64,000 nucleotides of DNA from Otatea glauca (GCA_036346275.1 CM070719.1:34687591-34751590); one strand, 5' to 3'; positions 22,960-33,739 are shown, counted from the first letter of the stretch. Program-made: numbers and translations. The notes: generated by a model from the sequence alone, not told the origin.

Positions 22960-24480
22960 CGATGAACGAGCACTCACGTCCGGCTACGACGGTAGCGAGC
23001 ACTCACGTCCAGCTCGACGGTAGCGAGCACTCACGTCCAGCTCGACGTTAAGCGAGCACTCGGACACGAGAACCTCACGAGGCATCCGGTCGTCCACGCC
23101 AACCAAGGCGATCGGACACCGAACCTCACGAGAGGCATCCGGCCGTCCCGCCGACCATGGCACTCGGACACCGAACCTCACGAGAGGCATACGGTCGTCC
23201 CCGCCGACCGAGGCGCTGGGCACCGAACCTCGAGAGGCATCCGGTCGTCCCGCCGACCAAGGCACTCGGACACCAACCTCACAGAGGCATACGGTCGTCC
23301 CTACCGACCGAGGCAGTCGGGTCCCCGAACCTCTCAGAGGCATCCGGTAGTCCCTGCCGACCAAGGCACCATCCAGCTACGACGGTAAACGAGCACTCAC
23401 GTCTAGCTACGACGTTAAACGAGCACTCGGACACCAGAACCTCACAGAGGCATCCGGTCGTCCTGCCAACCAAGGCAATCGGACACCCGAACCTCACAGA
23501 GGCATCCGGTCGTCCTGCCGACCAAGGCACTCGGACACCCGAACCTCACAGAGGCATACGGTCGTCCCTGCCGACCGAGGCAGTCGGGCACCCGAACCTC
23601 TCAGAGGCATCCGGTCGTCCTGCCGACCAAGGCACTCGGACACCCGAACCTCACAGAGGCATACGGTCGTCCCTGCCGACCGAGGCAGTCGGGCACCCGA
23701 ACCTCTCAGAGGCATCCGGTAGTCCCTGCCGACCAAGGCACCGTCCAGCTACGACGGTAAACGAGCACTCACGTCTAGCTACGACGTTAAACGAGCACTC
23801 GGACACCAGAACCTCACAGAGGCATCCGGTCGTCCTGCCGACCAAGGCAGTCGGACACCGAACCTCACAGAGGCATCCGGTCGTCCCGCCGACCAAGGCA
23901 CTTTGACACCGAACCTCACAGAGGCATACGGCCGCGTCCGCCGACCGAGGCGGTCGAGCACCGAACCTCTCAGAGGCATCCGGTCGTCCTGCCGACCAAG
24001 GCACTCGGACACCGAACCTCACAGAGGCATCCGGTGTCACGCCAGCCAAGGCACTCGGACACCCGAACCTCACGAGGCATCGGTGCGTCCTGCGACAGAG
24101 GCGCCGGCACCAACCTCTCGAAGGCATCCGGTCGTCCCTGCCGACCAAGGCACTTTGTCTAGCTAGGGCGTTAAGCGAGCACTCGGACACCCGAACCTCA
24201 CAAAGGCATCCGGTGCGTCCTGCCGACCAAGGCACCGTCTAGCTCTGACGTTAAGCGAGCACTCGGACACCCGAACCTCACAGAGGCATCCGGTCGTCCC
24301 GCCGACCAAGGCACCGTCTAGCTACGACGTTAAACGAGCACTCGGACACCGAACCTCACAAAGGCATCCGGTCGTCCTCCGACCAAGGCACCTTTGTCTA
24401 GCTACGACGTTAAGCGAGCACTCGGACACCCGAACCTCACGAGACATCCGGTCGCCTGCCACCAAGGCGCCGCCCACAAC
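22960..24480. repeat. minisatellite in Tat 3' region (about 52-bp units with spacer units)
   Basis: About 23 copies of a unit of 52-53 bp (core ACCTCACAGAGGCATCCGGT and GACCAAGGCACTCGGACAC) are tandemly arranged. At intervals they are interrupted by a second motif, TAGCTACGACGTTAAACGAG, giving a higher-order pattern. Variants ATACGG/ATCCGG and ACCAAGG/ACCGAGG alternate, so some units are duplicated in pairs. Peptides in all frames are simply repeated and I do not regard them as coding. Confidence 0.9.
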
Positions 24481-24489
24481 GATTAAAAT

Positions 24490-25366
24490 TAAAGCAAACT
24501 CATCGCGAAGACATTTTCATAAAGAAAAAGAAAATTTCATTATAGGCCAACGTGCTCGGACTTTACGACTTTACACAAGCAGCGAGATACAATAGTGGCC
24601 ACGCCGCACCACAGCGACTCTACCCACGCCTAGAACCTATCAAACATCCGTGCGGCATCGGTGGCACCGACGGCATCTTGGTAGGCCCTTGCACAGTCGA
24701 CGGGACGGCCGCCGCCGCTAAGTAACACGCCGATGCCTCGCGCCGTTCAGCGACATCGACGCCGCCGCGACCAACTTCTGATCGGCGCCCTTGCGCCATC
24801 GCCTCCGTAAGGGCCCCTTACCACCTCGAGCCTCGGGCGGCCTCGGCGGCGCGTCAACGAAGCGACATCACGGCCGCGGCTTCTTCCTCCTAAGCTCGGC
24901 CATCGCTGGTCGAACTCAGCCCAAAGCTCGGCGGAGGATCTTCTTCTTCCACCGCGGCGTCATCGCCGAAGCTAAAGACTAGAGGGTGTCTGAAGCCATT
25001 CGAAAGAACGAAGAAAGAGCTCTCATCTCCTTCAAGCAATCTACGCACATATATATACCTGACGAAGGGAGGCTAAGCGTCTCGAGTAAATGCGGGTCCT
25101 GGAAAGCGGCGTCCTTCACGAACCCGGCGATCAAGAAGACTAGCGATCGGGCGCGCCAAACTATACTCGGCATGCGCAACGAGGCGAGTAAAGCCTCCGG
25201 CGGTTCAAATGCCCCGCCAAACTCGGGGCAGCCGTCCGGATCCAACGAGGCACACCGACGGAAATCGCTAACCGGATCGGCGGACCGGTGACTGAGGCCC
25301 GGCCACCACTTTCGTCAAGTTCAACCCCCAACCGAATCGCCGAAATCGGTCGGGAGTTCGGGCTCT
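24490..25366. other. Tat 3' end, including a small antisense open frame
   Basis: Between the minisatellite and the 3' LTR the DNA is mostly non-coding. A minus-strand open frame of 88 codons (25245-24979) begins MDPDGCPEFGGAFEPPEALL and ends near FRMASDTL. It has a more protein-like composition than its surroundings but no domain I recognise. It could be the start of a second antisense transcript ending near the AT-rich segment at 24540-24490. Confidence 0.35.
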
Positions 25367-26287
25367 TGACGAATACTAATAACGAGGTACCCCAACAGCC
25401 AGGCGGCAGGCGGCCTCAAGCATATCTCCAGCCCAACAGGCCGCGCCCGGCCCGCCACCGACCGAATCGCCTGCGAGACCGCACAAGACATCCGCTCCCG
25501 ACCGGCCAGGGGAAGCGAATCCGACCGGACAGCGCTCCCGACCCCCTCTTGGCGGGGCGGGATCTCCCGACTCCGACCGAACAGCGCTCCCGACCCTCTT
25601 GGTGGGGCGGGATCTCCCGACTCCGACCGAACCAAGGTGACGGACGCGAAGGGCCGCGTGTCAGGTCCTCATCGGCCTACCGCCACGTACCCCCCGAATG
25701 AGGTCAATCGGAGTGACTATACAAGGGCAGGTGGCTCCTTCCCAAGAAGATCGGTGATCGCGAGAAGACAAAGCTTCCACCCCATCAACGATCCACGTCT
25801 GATCTGACGCACGCGCTCCCGAGGCGGCACCAATGTCACGCACCGCGACGTCGGCGTCGCAAGGATCACGAGAGGCAAGTCGCTATTTCCGGGAATACCT
25901 AACCTCCACGACCACCAAGGCTACCAACCCGGCATGGGCAAGGCGGGTGGCGACCGATCCACGGGGCGAAGGGACCGGAGCTCTAACATAGGTCACTCGC
26001 TCTTCCCCCAACTCTCGATGTAACCCGCCCCTTCCTTCTGTATAAAAGGAGGCAGGACTAAACGATTCAAAGGGGGGACACATAAGAACACGAGGAGACT
26101 AAGTCATTTAGGAGCCTCGTCTGTAAAACATAGTGCAAAAGCAATACAATACGCCATCCCGATCGGGTAGGGACTTTCGGCCCGAACCAGTATACATCTT
26201 GGACTCACGAGTCTAACCATTCAGGGAGTGGAACGCGCGACCCCTTAGACTTACAAATTTACTTGCCGGCGCTCGAAAACGCCGACA
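25367..26287 (+). repeat. Tat 3' LTR (921 bp)
   Basis: TGACGAATACTAATAACGAG ... AACGCCGACA. It aligns with 11636-12525 and has the TATAAAAGGAGGCAGGAC promoter motif near 26041. It is followed by TCTAT (26288-26292) and then copia DNA. Confidence 0.92.
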
Positions 26288-26292
26288 TCTAT

Positions 26293-26737
26293 ACTTAGCC
26301 CACACTGTTTGAGATGCAATACTCTCCTATTTTGTATGGCAGGTTGGTTATACCTTAATGTATTCCGAGTGGCTTTGATAAGCAGAGATGTTGTCCTACA
26401 GAACATCTTTTGAGGAATACACCTATATGAGTTCGACTGCTAGTCACAGTCTATGAGACTGGGTGATCTTTAGAGGCTCATGAAAGGCCAAGGAGTATGA
26501 CTTATAAGCTCCAAACCGAGGGGATGCATTTAGCAGCCTAGTATCAGTAAAGGACTTTGGTGAAATTTGTTCGCACAAAACTGTCAATTCAAGGCATAGT
26601 CCATTGTTCAGTTGTGGATGAGTGTCACCTTTGTTCTAGGTGGAAGTTCAACTTAACAGTCTCCATCGAAACACTGGTATATCAAACTACAATGGAACAG
26701 AGAGTATTTCACATATGCCTTGGAATTTGGTGGGGAT
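26293..26737 (+). other. copia 3' untranslated region with polypurine tract
   Basis: This continues the copia element after the Tat insertion. Typical blocks are CTAGTCACAGTCTATGAGAC and GGAGTATGACTTATAAGCTC. It ends in TTTGGTGGGGA (about 26726-26736), the primer for plus-strand DNA synthesis, directly before the 3' LTR. Confidence 0.75.
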
Positions 26738-27825
26738 TGTTAGTTTTGGCCCAATAAATCCCAAAGCCCATGTGCAATACTAGGAGTTATGAGGACATTA
26801 GTACCACATGGGTAATTGAGAAAAGGTTTGACCAACTTAAATAGTTTGGACTATTTCCATCTGTTGTGAGGTTAGAAAAAGGAAAAGGCGGTGCCACGTG
26901 CGCGTGCCGAGCCGAGCCGAGCCGTGCCGTGTGCGAGTGTGAGTCGAGTCGAGTCGAGTCAAGACGAGATGAGACGTGACGTGCACGTGCGCGGCTCAGG
27001 CCAGTCCGGACGTGATGTGCTGGGCGAGAGCGGTTTGTTTATGCCGTTTCAGTGATCAATGTGACCGGTTTATGACCAGTAACCGCCGTCAATTGCCAGT
27101 AACGGATGTGGTTGATGGCTGGCTCATAATCAACGTCAGTTACTGGTAATGGTTTCAGGAATTGATGGCTGGTAATGGCTGGTAACTCCTGTCCGTTGGA
27201 TTCTGTTGCATGCTGCAAGCCTATATAAGGAGGGCAGCGGCTGTGTTTTCCTTAACAAAACCAATGCTGGCTCTCACCTGAACTCTCTCGCAAGACTCCA
27301 CTGTTCCATCTGTAGCGCTGCATTGTTTGTCTCCCCACCTCCGTTTTCTTGCGAGTATAAGTAGCGGAGGGAGCAGGCCTCCAGAACCTCGCCCTTCTTG
27401 AGATCTTGCTCAAGATAGAAGGCTGGTAAGGTTTTTGGGAAGCGTACCACGCGACTGCTCAAGCTTTTATCCCGACCAGAAGGACCGGCGTCGGAAGGAG
27501 GCCTTCTGCACTGCATCAACCTCTCCACTGCACCAAAGGCTTCTCTGCGACAACCTGTGATCCTCTACACCGACCGTCATGGCAAACAACAATGAGCAAT
27601 GAGCAACTCATTGTTCCGCCTATGCCTGTGCCTATGGTGGCACCGGTTCAAGGGTATATTCACTTATACCGTGTTTTTATCGTGTGTTCATTAGCCTTTG
27701 CATTTGAGATAGATAGTTTGTTATCTAGTACTTTTGGCTTTGAACTAGAATTGTGCAATTGTTTAATCATGATTTACATAATTTTGTGGATTAAAATATC
27801 AAGAAAATTCCTAATATTTCCAACA
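26738..27825 (+). repeat. copia 3' LTR (1088 bp)
   Basis: TGTTAGTTTTGGCCC ... TTTCCAACA. It contains the promoter segment missing from the 5' LTR: CCTATATAAGGAGGG (about 27220) and a second AGTATAAGTAGCGG (about 27355). It is followed at once by the TGAAT duplication and the ARF first codons. Confidence 0.92.
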
Positions 27826-27853
27826 TGAATAGCTTCGTGAACGTGAACCCCAT
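27826..27853 (-). pseudogene. ARF: ARF retrocopy, first codons
   Basis: On the minus strand the ATG at 27853-27851 opens MGFTFTKLF, the canonical ARF N-terminus (Gly2 is the myristoylation site in the family). It runs into the TGAAT duplication at 27830-27826. The continuation, SRLFAND..., is 20.8 kb away at 7003. The DNA to 28096 would be 5' leader or upstream flank: it is CT-rich on the minus strand near the ATG and otherwise featureless. Confidence 0.88.
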
Positions 27854-28143
27854 CTCTCCCGAGATGGCGACAACGCCTCCGTGCTTAGAGCTCGCCCCCC
27901 TTCTCTCCGTTCCGCTGCACTCCTAGCTGCTGATCTGCCAGCACGGATCAGCGGAGAGATCGGAGGTTTGGAACCGCACGAATGCGGCGTGAAGCTGTGG
28001 TGAACTGGCGGTGCGGTGCAGTTTTCACATCCGACCGCAAGGCTTTTCTCCGCTGACAATGACGGCACTCTAGGTTTGGAGAGCAGTCGTACCGATAATG
28101 TGTCAAAAAACGATGACAACTATTATAGATTAAATAAAATACA

Positions 28144-28370
28144 TCGATCGAATAGTAAGATTAATCACGAGAAGCACACACAATATACAAAGATAAAACT
28201 CTTTCTTCATTAGATTGATTCTCTTGTAAAGGGGTTGCCATATTTATAGTAGAAGCTAGCAAGAGATAGATTCGAATTCATCCATAACGAGATAGAGTAT
28301 AAATATATTTAAATAATTAGGATCTAGATTCCTATTATATCTCAACGCAATCATACAAATTAAACTAACA
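28144..28370 (-). repeat. possible small solo LTR
   Basis: On the minus strand it begins TGTTAGTTTAATTTG at 28370, has a CTATAAATATGGCAACCCC promoter-like motif (about 28247-28230), and is flanked by ATACA on both sides (28139-28143 and 28371-28375). The distal end reads TCGATCGA rather than ending in CA, so the boundary is uncertain. Confidence 0.35.
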
Positions 28371-28375
28371 ATACA

Positions 28376-28982
28376 CATGCCAACTTATGAGGGAGGTGTT
28401 GCAGCTTGGTTAGGCCCTAAGCGCGGGAGGGTGCAGGTTGATGCAACAACTGTAGGGGCGGATTTACAGTGTATGGATCGGGGTCAAGTGATACCGATGA
28501 TCTTCAGTTCATCCTATATAATTCTCTTAGTATATAAGCATATGATCTTTTTATTATATATTATAAGTTAATATTACGAGTTTATAATGATCCCGACGCT
28601 GATGAATTTTTTTCATGGATCCGTCTCTGAACGACTGGACGGATAATATCGGGTATGAACAAGGGCTAGCTGTTAGCATTGACACGATAAACCGGTGGCG
28701 AGCTGTTGCAGCCAGGCCTGGCCTCTTGGGCGAGGACACTGCCACCGAAGGCGACGGTGAGTTATCCACCAATAATTGTCTGGCGGCTGCAACAAAATAT
28801 GGCGCTCGCAACGAATCAGGCGAGGACAAGTAGAGTGGGAAATGGAAATTGGGGGAGACGCTTTTGATGGACGAGTATAAAATAATGAAGGCCAAAATGC
28901 TCAGCTAGACTCGTTATTTACGGAAGGGAGATATAAGGACAACATCAAATCTGGGGAGAGGTCAGGAATGCGATGTGGAAAG
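28376..28982. other. no feature recognised
   Basis: Mixed-composition DNA with short open frames on both strands (one of 113 codons on the minus strand, 28895-28554) without recognisable domains. I see no gene here. Confidence 0.3.
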
Positions 28983-29380
28983 CAGGGTTAACTATATCGA
29001 TATAGAAAAAATCGTTCGAAAATCAAAATTCAAAAATCGGCAATATCAAATCGAAATCGGTCAAAAATCGTTAAAAACCGAAGAGTTCTGAAACCAAATT
29101 TTTCGAACAAACAAATAAAAAAACAACTAGTTTTCATCGAAAATCGGTCGATTTTCAACCAAAACCAATCGATTTTCATCAAAAATCGATCGACCAATCA
29201 AATTTTTTTTGGCGACTGATTTTTCGAGCAATTTTCACTGATTTTTGACCGGTTTACATCGCATAAATTTTTTCAAATTTTCTATTTTTTTTAATTGGAC
29301 CGATTTCTAATGTCGAATCGGGCTCGATACGATCAAAAATCATAATTTTCGAGTGATTTTCGTCAATTTTTGAAACCCTG
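28983..29380. mobile_element. non-autonomous hAT-like element 1 (398 bp)
   Basis: The termini are CAGGGTT ... AACCCTG, and the interior is filled with AAAATCGGTCGATTTTC-type inverted motifs. The flanking 8-mers GTGGAAAG (28975-28982) and GTGATAAG (29381-29388) agree at 6 of 8 positions, consistent with a decayed 8-bp hAT duplication. It has no coding capacity. Confidence 0.7.
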
Positions 29381-29420
29381 GTGATAAGAGAAGGAAACTT
29401 GAGCCGCTGATGGTTGGGTC

Positions 29421-30429
29421 CAGGGTTTACATTAACGAACCGAAGTTAGAAATCTTCCACACGTCGGTAGCGATTTTCGTTGAAAATCGGAAGAAATCGA
29501 ACGAAATTCAAAGTAAAATTTTGTAAATTCAGTGGTCAAACAGTGATGAAATAATTCAAAAGTCAATCGGTTTTTACCAATTTTCGACGAGTTTACATTG
29601 AAAATCAGCACACTCAGCGAAAATTGGAAAATTTTGAAGGAAAATTGGAAAAATTGCAGAAAATACTAGAAAATTTGTAAAAACCCAGTAAAAGCCTAGA
29701 AAATCAAGAAAAATATTAAAAATATATAAAAAAAATGAAAAAATACAACAACTTCAAGTTATAAAGTACACATTTGCAATAATAGCACAAGTATGGAAGT
29801 TGTAAAGTAGGCATTTAGCAATAATATATTAACAAATAATCTTTTATTTCAATACCATTCACAAATCAATCCAACAAGTCCACAGCTCAATGTCCATAGT
29901 ATATGACATTTGAAATCAACATTTCTTACCGAAAAGAAATGTTCGCACTGCACACAGTTTCGTCGTCCTTCCATTGTCACACATATGCCATGTTGGACCT
30001 ACATGAACACTATGTTAGCAAAAAATCGAGTTGCAATAAAATAAAATATACAAATGAAATATTACCTTTGAGGCTACAGGTAGTATTGCTGAGCGTACAC
30101 TTGGTTGGCCAAGTTGTACTCCTCGATGGACATCATCACTAATCCTCGTATAGCTAGCAACTCCGTCTTGTATTTGTTGGGGTCTTGCCACTCATAGATG
30201 CTTTCTTTTTTTTTTTTGCTTTTCTATTATCTATATTAGGTTTTTCTTAAAAACATCACACAAATTTTGTTTTTGATATTAATACTAATTTAGGGAACTT
30301 TTGGATAAATTTTATGAATTTTTTATATTTGAATTGGACTGGTTTATTAACCGATTTTGTTTCTCGAACCAGACTAATATGGTCAAAAATCACGAAAATT
30401 GATCGATTTTCGTCGATATTGTGAATCTG
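29421..30429. mobile_element. non-autonomous hAT-like element 2 (about 1 kb)
   Basis: It starts CAGGGTTTACATTAACGAAC and ends ATATTGTGAATCTG, an imperfect terminal inverted repeat. The flanks GTTGGGTC (29413-29420) and GTTAGGTC (30430-30437) match at 7 of 8. It shares the ATTTTCGTCGA / TCGATTTTCG vocabulary of element 1. The AT-rich interior has no recognisable transposase. Confidence 0.7.
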
Positions 30430-30472
30430 GTTAGGTCTCCCTAGTGTTTGTGTCTCCAGCGCGTGTGATGAT

Positions 30473-31931
30473 CAAGGTTTAAAATCTCGTTTTCGGTTGA
30501 CATCTCGGAGGTGGCCGTAATCCGAAGTTTCGCTAAGATCTTAGAATTTCAGAAAAATTCCAGATGAAATACAAAAAAAAATTCAAATCCATTTTTTTGT
30601 GCACCGAAAGTTCCGAGATTTTTCCCAAATTGCCGAAAACTCGGTGAGATTTACCGAGATTTTGGTGAAATTGAACCGAGCCAAAATGGTCCAAACAACA
30701 TCGAAAAGTGTTGAAATTTTTTTTAAAGGTTCTTGACACATCATTAATGTTGTCATAAAAACTTCAGATTATTATCAATCTTGAGGTATTTTTAACAATT
30801 CAAATAGTGCTACTGTCCTGGTAAAACGCTGACTAGCAAATTTGAAGCTAATGAAAAATGGAACAAATAATGTTAGAAATGTTTTTAATTTTTTGTTCAT
30901 GGTTCCGATGCATCACTAATGTTCTTATAAAATTTTCAAATGTTGTTAAAGCTTTAGGAATTTTCAAAAATTCGGATTGTGCTACTATCCTGATAAAAGC
31001 CTTACCGGCAAACTTCGACCAAATGAAAAATGGTACAAACTACGTTATACAATTTTGAGATTTTTTTGGATGATATTGATGTATCATAAATGTTTGCACG
31101 AAATTTTTATATGATGATCTAGCTTCAAGAATTTTCAAAAATTCTGAAAGTGCTACGTCCTGATAAAAGCCTGATGATCAATACGCAGATTTGCTTAAGA
31201 AAACAAAAAATGGTTAGAATTTTTTAAACTTTTAGAGAAGTGTACTCAGGAAATTATTAAGTTCTCATAGAAATATTGGATCATGAACACATACCATTGA
31301 ATTTATAAAATTCTTAAAATGATATTGTACAATTTGTTTTCCTTGTTTTTTTATTTTTGAAAGATAACAAATGAAGTTCAATTCATCCATAGATTTGATT
31401 GAATAAACAAAAAAGTTTAAAATTTTAGAACTTTATACAAGGGTTATTAGGCAATTTTTAAGCTCTCCTAAAAATTTTGGTTCATGATCACACTTGAGAA
31501 AATTTATAAAATTCTGACAAGGTTACTGTCTCAGTTGTGTTTATTCTATTTTTGATTTTTTAAAGATAACAAATGATGGTAAATTATTTTGAATTTTTTT
31601 GTATGATTATACACTTCTAAATATATTTCCATAAATTTTTTAGAGCATGATAAAGTTTGTATAATGTTATAAAAATTTGACAGTGTTTCTACCAAAACTT
31701 TAAAACATCTCAAAAATTCGGTTTTTCAACAAATTTTCATGGAAGATAACTTCCTTATTGGTTATTGGGACAAATACGGTCAAAAAAGGTTAACTTCCAG
31801 TCAAATTACATGAGATTTCTGAGATACTGTAGCAATTTATTATTTTAAAAAAAATATCCGCCTAAGATTTTGGATCTCATCCCTAGCCATAATCCGAGAT
31901 TTCTGAAATCTCGCCAGTTTTTGGAACCTTG
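30473..31931. mobile_element. non-autonomous hAT-like element 3 (1459 bp)
   Basis: Termini CAAGGTTTAAAATCTCG ... TTTTTGGAACCTTG, with a perfect 8-bp duplication GTGATGAT at 30465-30472 and 31932-31939. The AT-rich interior contains repeated CATCACTAATGTT / CCTGATAAAAGCC blocks, which suggest internal duplication. No transposase is seen. Confidence 0.85.
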
Positions 31932-32222
31932 GTGATGATTGGCTCATTGTCTCGTACGACGCTACCCGTCTATGTGTGCGACATGAAGGAGACCAGATGA
32001 TTCGGCATACATCTTTGGGTCTTTGGGGAAGCCAAATGAGCTACACAATTTCTGATTATGGGCCACTGGACTTGGTGCTTTAGGTAGTGTTTGGTAGGGG
32101 ATAGGGTGGTCCTACTTTTCTAGGATAGGATGGTCCAAAGGAGAATTTTTAAAAAATAATATTGAGAAAATAGAAAATTTAAAAAATAATATGCCAAATT
32201 TATAAATTACAAATCTACCGAA

Positions 32223-32377
32223 CTGTCGCCATTTGAAATGGCGACAGAGATTTTTCTGTCGCCATTTGAAATGGCAATAAGGAGCTGTCGCTATTTGAAA
32301 TGGCGATGGAGAGTTGTCGCCATCTGAAATGGCGACAAAGAGCTATCACATCTGTCATCATTTCAAATGGCGACAGA
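32223..32377. repeat. five near-palindromic 25-bp repeats
   Basis: CTGTCGCCATTTGAAATGGC GACAG at 32223-32247 is a near-perfect palindrome (11-bp arms, 3-nt centre). Four diverged copies start at about 32257, 32285, 32314 and 32352, mostly about 29 bp apart. They sit upstream of the Mutator-like transposase and may be transposase binding sites or hairpin-forming termini. Confidence 0.85.
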
Positions 32378-32429
32378 GAGAAGGATTTAAGACTTGGCCG
32401 CTCTGGAGCATGGCCAGAACGACCATTTG

Positions 32430-32575
32430 CAGCAGCCAGCCAAGCCCGAGCGAGAGGAAGAAAGGAAGAGAAGAGAAAGAGAGGAGAGGGGAAGAAAGAA
32501 GAGGGGAGAGGGGAAGAGAAGAAAGGAGGAGGAGGGGAAGAAGAAGAAGGGGAGGAGGAGGAAGAAATGCTTGCA
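32430..32575. repeat. GA-rich simple sequence
   Basis: A run of GAGGAAGAAAGGAAGAG type, purine on the plus strand. The overlapping open frames on both strands are low-complexity artefacts. Confidence 0.85.
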
Positions 32576-32631
32576 TTCGTGTAGGTAATTTTTTGTGTTC
32601 ATTTGAATTAAAATTTGAAATATGATTTAGT

Positions 32632-33035
32632 GACTAGATTAAATAGATTTGTAAGTAATTACATGTGTAGAATAGCAGTAGTTGTTCAGATATACGACTT
32701 AGCGATCAGATTAATTAGGTTGTAAGTAATCAGCCATGTAGAATAGTAATCGTTATTTAGATACATCATGTAGTGACCAGATTAATTAGGTTTGTAAGTA
32801 ATTAGATACACAACTTGTCGACCACGTTAATTAGGTCCATACGTAATTAGCTATGTAGAGTAGCAATAGTTTTTTTAAATACATGACTTAGTGACAAGAT
32901 TAATTAGGTTCGTACGCAATTAGCTGTATAGAGTTGCAATAGTTTTTTAGATACATGACTTGCCGCCCAGATTAATTAGGTTCGTAAGTAATTAGCTATA
33001 TAGAGTAGCAATAGTTATGGACATACAAAACTGCG
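32632..33035. repeat. 72-bp tandem repeat, about six copies
   Basis: Units start at 32632, 32704, 32775, 32820, 32893 and 32965; each contains GATTAATTAGGTT(C)GTAAG and TAGAGTAGCAATAG. The 32775 unit is shortened to about 45 bp. AT-rich and non-coding, it lies between the palindromes and the transposase gene of the Mutator-like element. Confidence 0.85.
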
Positions 33036-33739
33036 AAAAGTATGCAGGATAATGTGCAATTCCAAAAATAAATTTATGTATAGCTGCAGCTGTTGTTTCA
33101 AGTAGTGTAGAGTACGTCCTCGTGGTACATAGGTGTAGCAATATGGGTAGGTTGAGAATTTAAAAGGTGTTAGCATTACGTTGTGCACGTATTAAGAATT
33201 TCCAGAAATGCTTGACAAGTATGAATGAACGAGTGCAATTTAAAATATATTATAGAGAAGGGGTTCCGCACATGGGTGCACAAGGGGTGGAACTAAGTCA
33301 TTTTTCATGTGTCATGGTAGGCCTGCACATGCCAGGGAGCGTTCATGGGGCATGGTTACCAGATGGTTGTACCACATGTTCTCGTTAGACTATGAATTGC
33401 ATGACCTCAAGCTGCACGGAGTAGGGTGTCGGAGACAGGATAGCACGTAGTGGGAGTTAGTAGAACTGAAGGGGCAAAAGTCGTGGAGATTGTATGTAAG
33501 AATGGCGACGGAGAAAGGATGGCCATTAGTGTTGTTGGCGTAAGAATTTCAAAAAGCTCATGTTGGCCATGCGATGTAGGAGGAGGTGTTGATGAAGAAC
33601 CAGAGGAAGTTGGGGAGAGCAGCCAAACTAGAGAATGCTTAGTGAGGCAGGATGTTAGTTCGGGTCAGGAGGGTGTGCAAGGTGAGGAAGTTAATGTTCA
33701 AATGACAGAGATTCAGGAACCAATGGGTGTAGCAGACTA

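Larger units (their letters stand above)
11636..26287 (+). mobile_element. Ty3/gypsy element, Tat lineage, with antisense ORF
   Basis: LTRs of 890 and 921 bp (TGACGAATACTA ... CGCCGRCA) are flanked by TCTAT duplications. The internal region is GC-rich and starts with a degraded GCTTGCGCGCTGTAGGGGC, resembling the GGCGCGCCAGGTAGGGG start shared by grass Tat elements. The order is gag, protease, RT, RNase H, integrase, then about 7 kb of 3' DNA with an antisense gypsy-type transposase ORF and a minisatellite; that long 3' region is characteristic of Tat. Every coding domain is recognisable but frameshifted every few dozen codons. Confidence 0.92.
7004..27825 (+). mobile_element. complete Ty1/copia element (interrupted by nested gypsy)
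   Basis: TGTTAG opens the 5' LTR at 7004 and the 3' LTR ends CCAACA at 27825, flanked by perfect TGAAT duplications. The body carries gag, protease, integrase, reverse transcriptase and RNase H in copia order (about 7658-11545). Its 3' untranslated part resumes at 26293 after the nested Tat element and ends in a polypurine tract. Removing the 14.65-kb insertion and one TCTAT copy leaves an element of about 6.2 kb. It is coding-dead, with frameshifts, a stop within the reverse transcriptase, and a deleted 5' promoter. It lies inside the ARF retrocopy. Confidence 0.93.

Noticed and set aside
22960..24480. CRISPR-like array of repeats
   Set aside because: Units are variable, spacers are not unique, there are no cas genes, and it sits inside a plant retrotransposon; it is a minisatellite.
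32300..32625. ORFs of 94-103 codons over GA-rich DNA
   Set aside because: Glu/Arg/Lys or Leu/Ser/Phe low complexity dictated by a purine tract on one strand.
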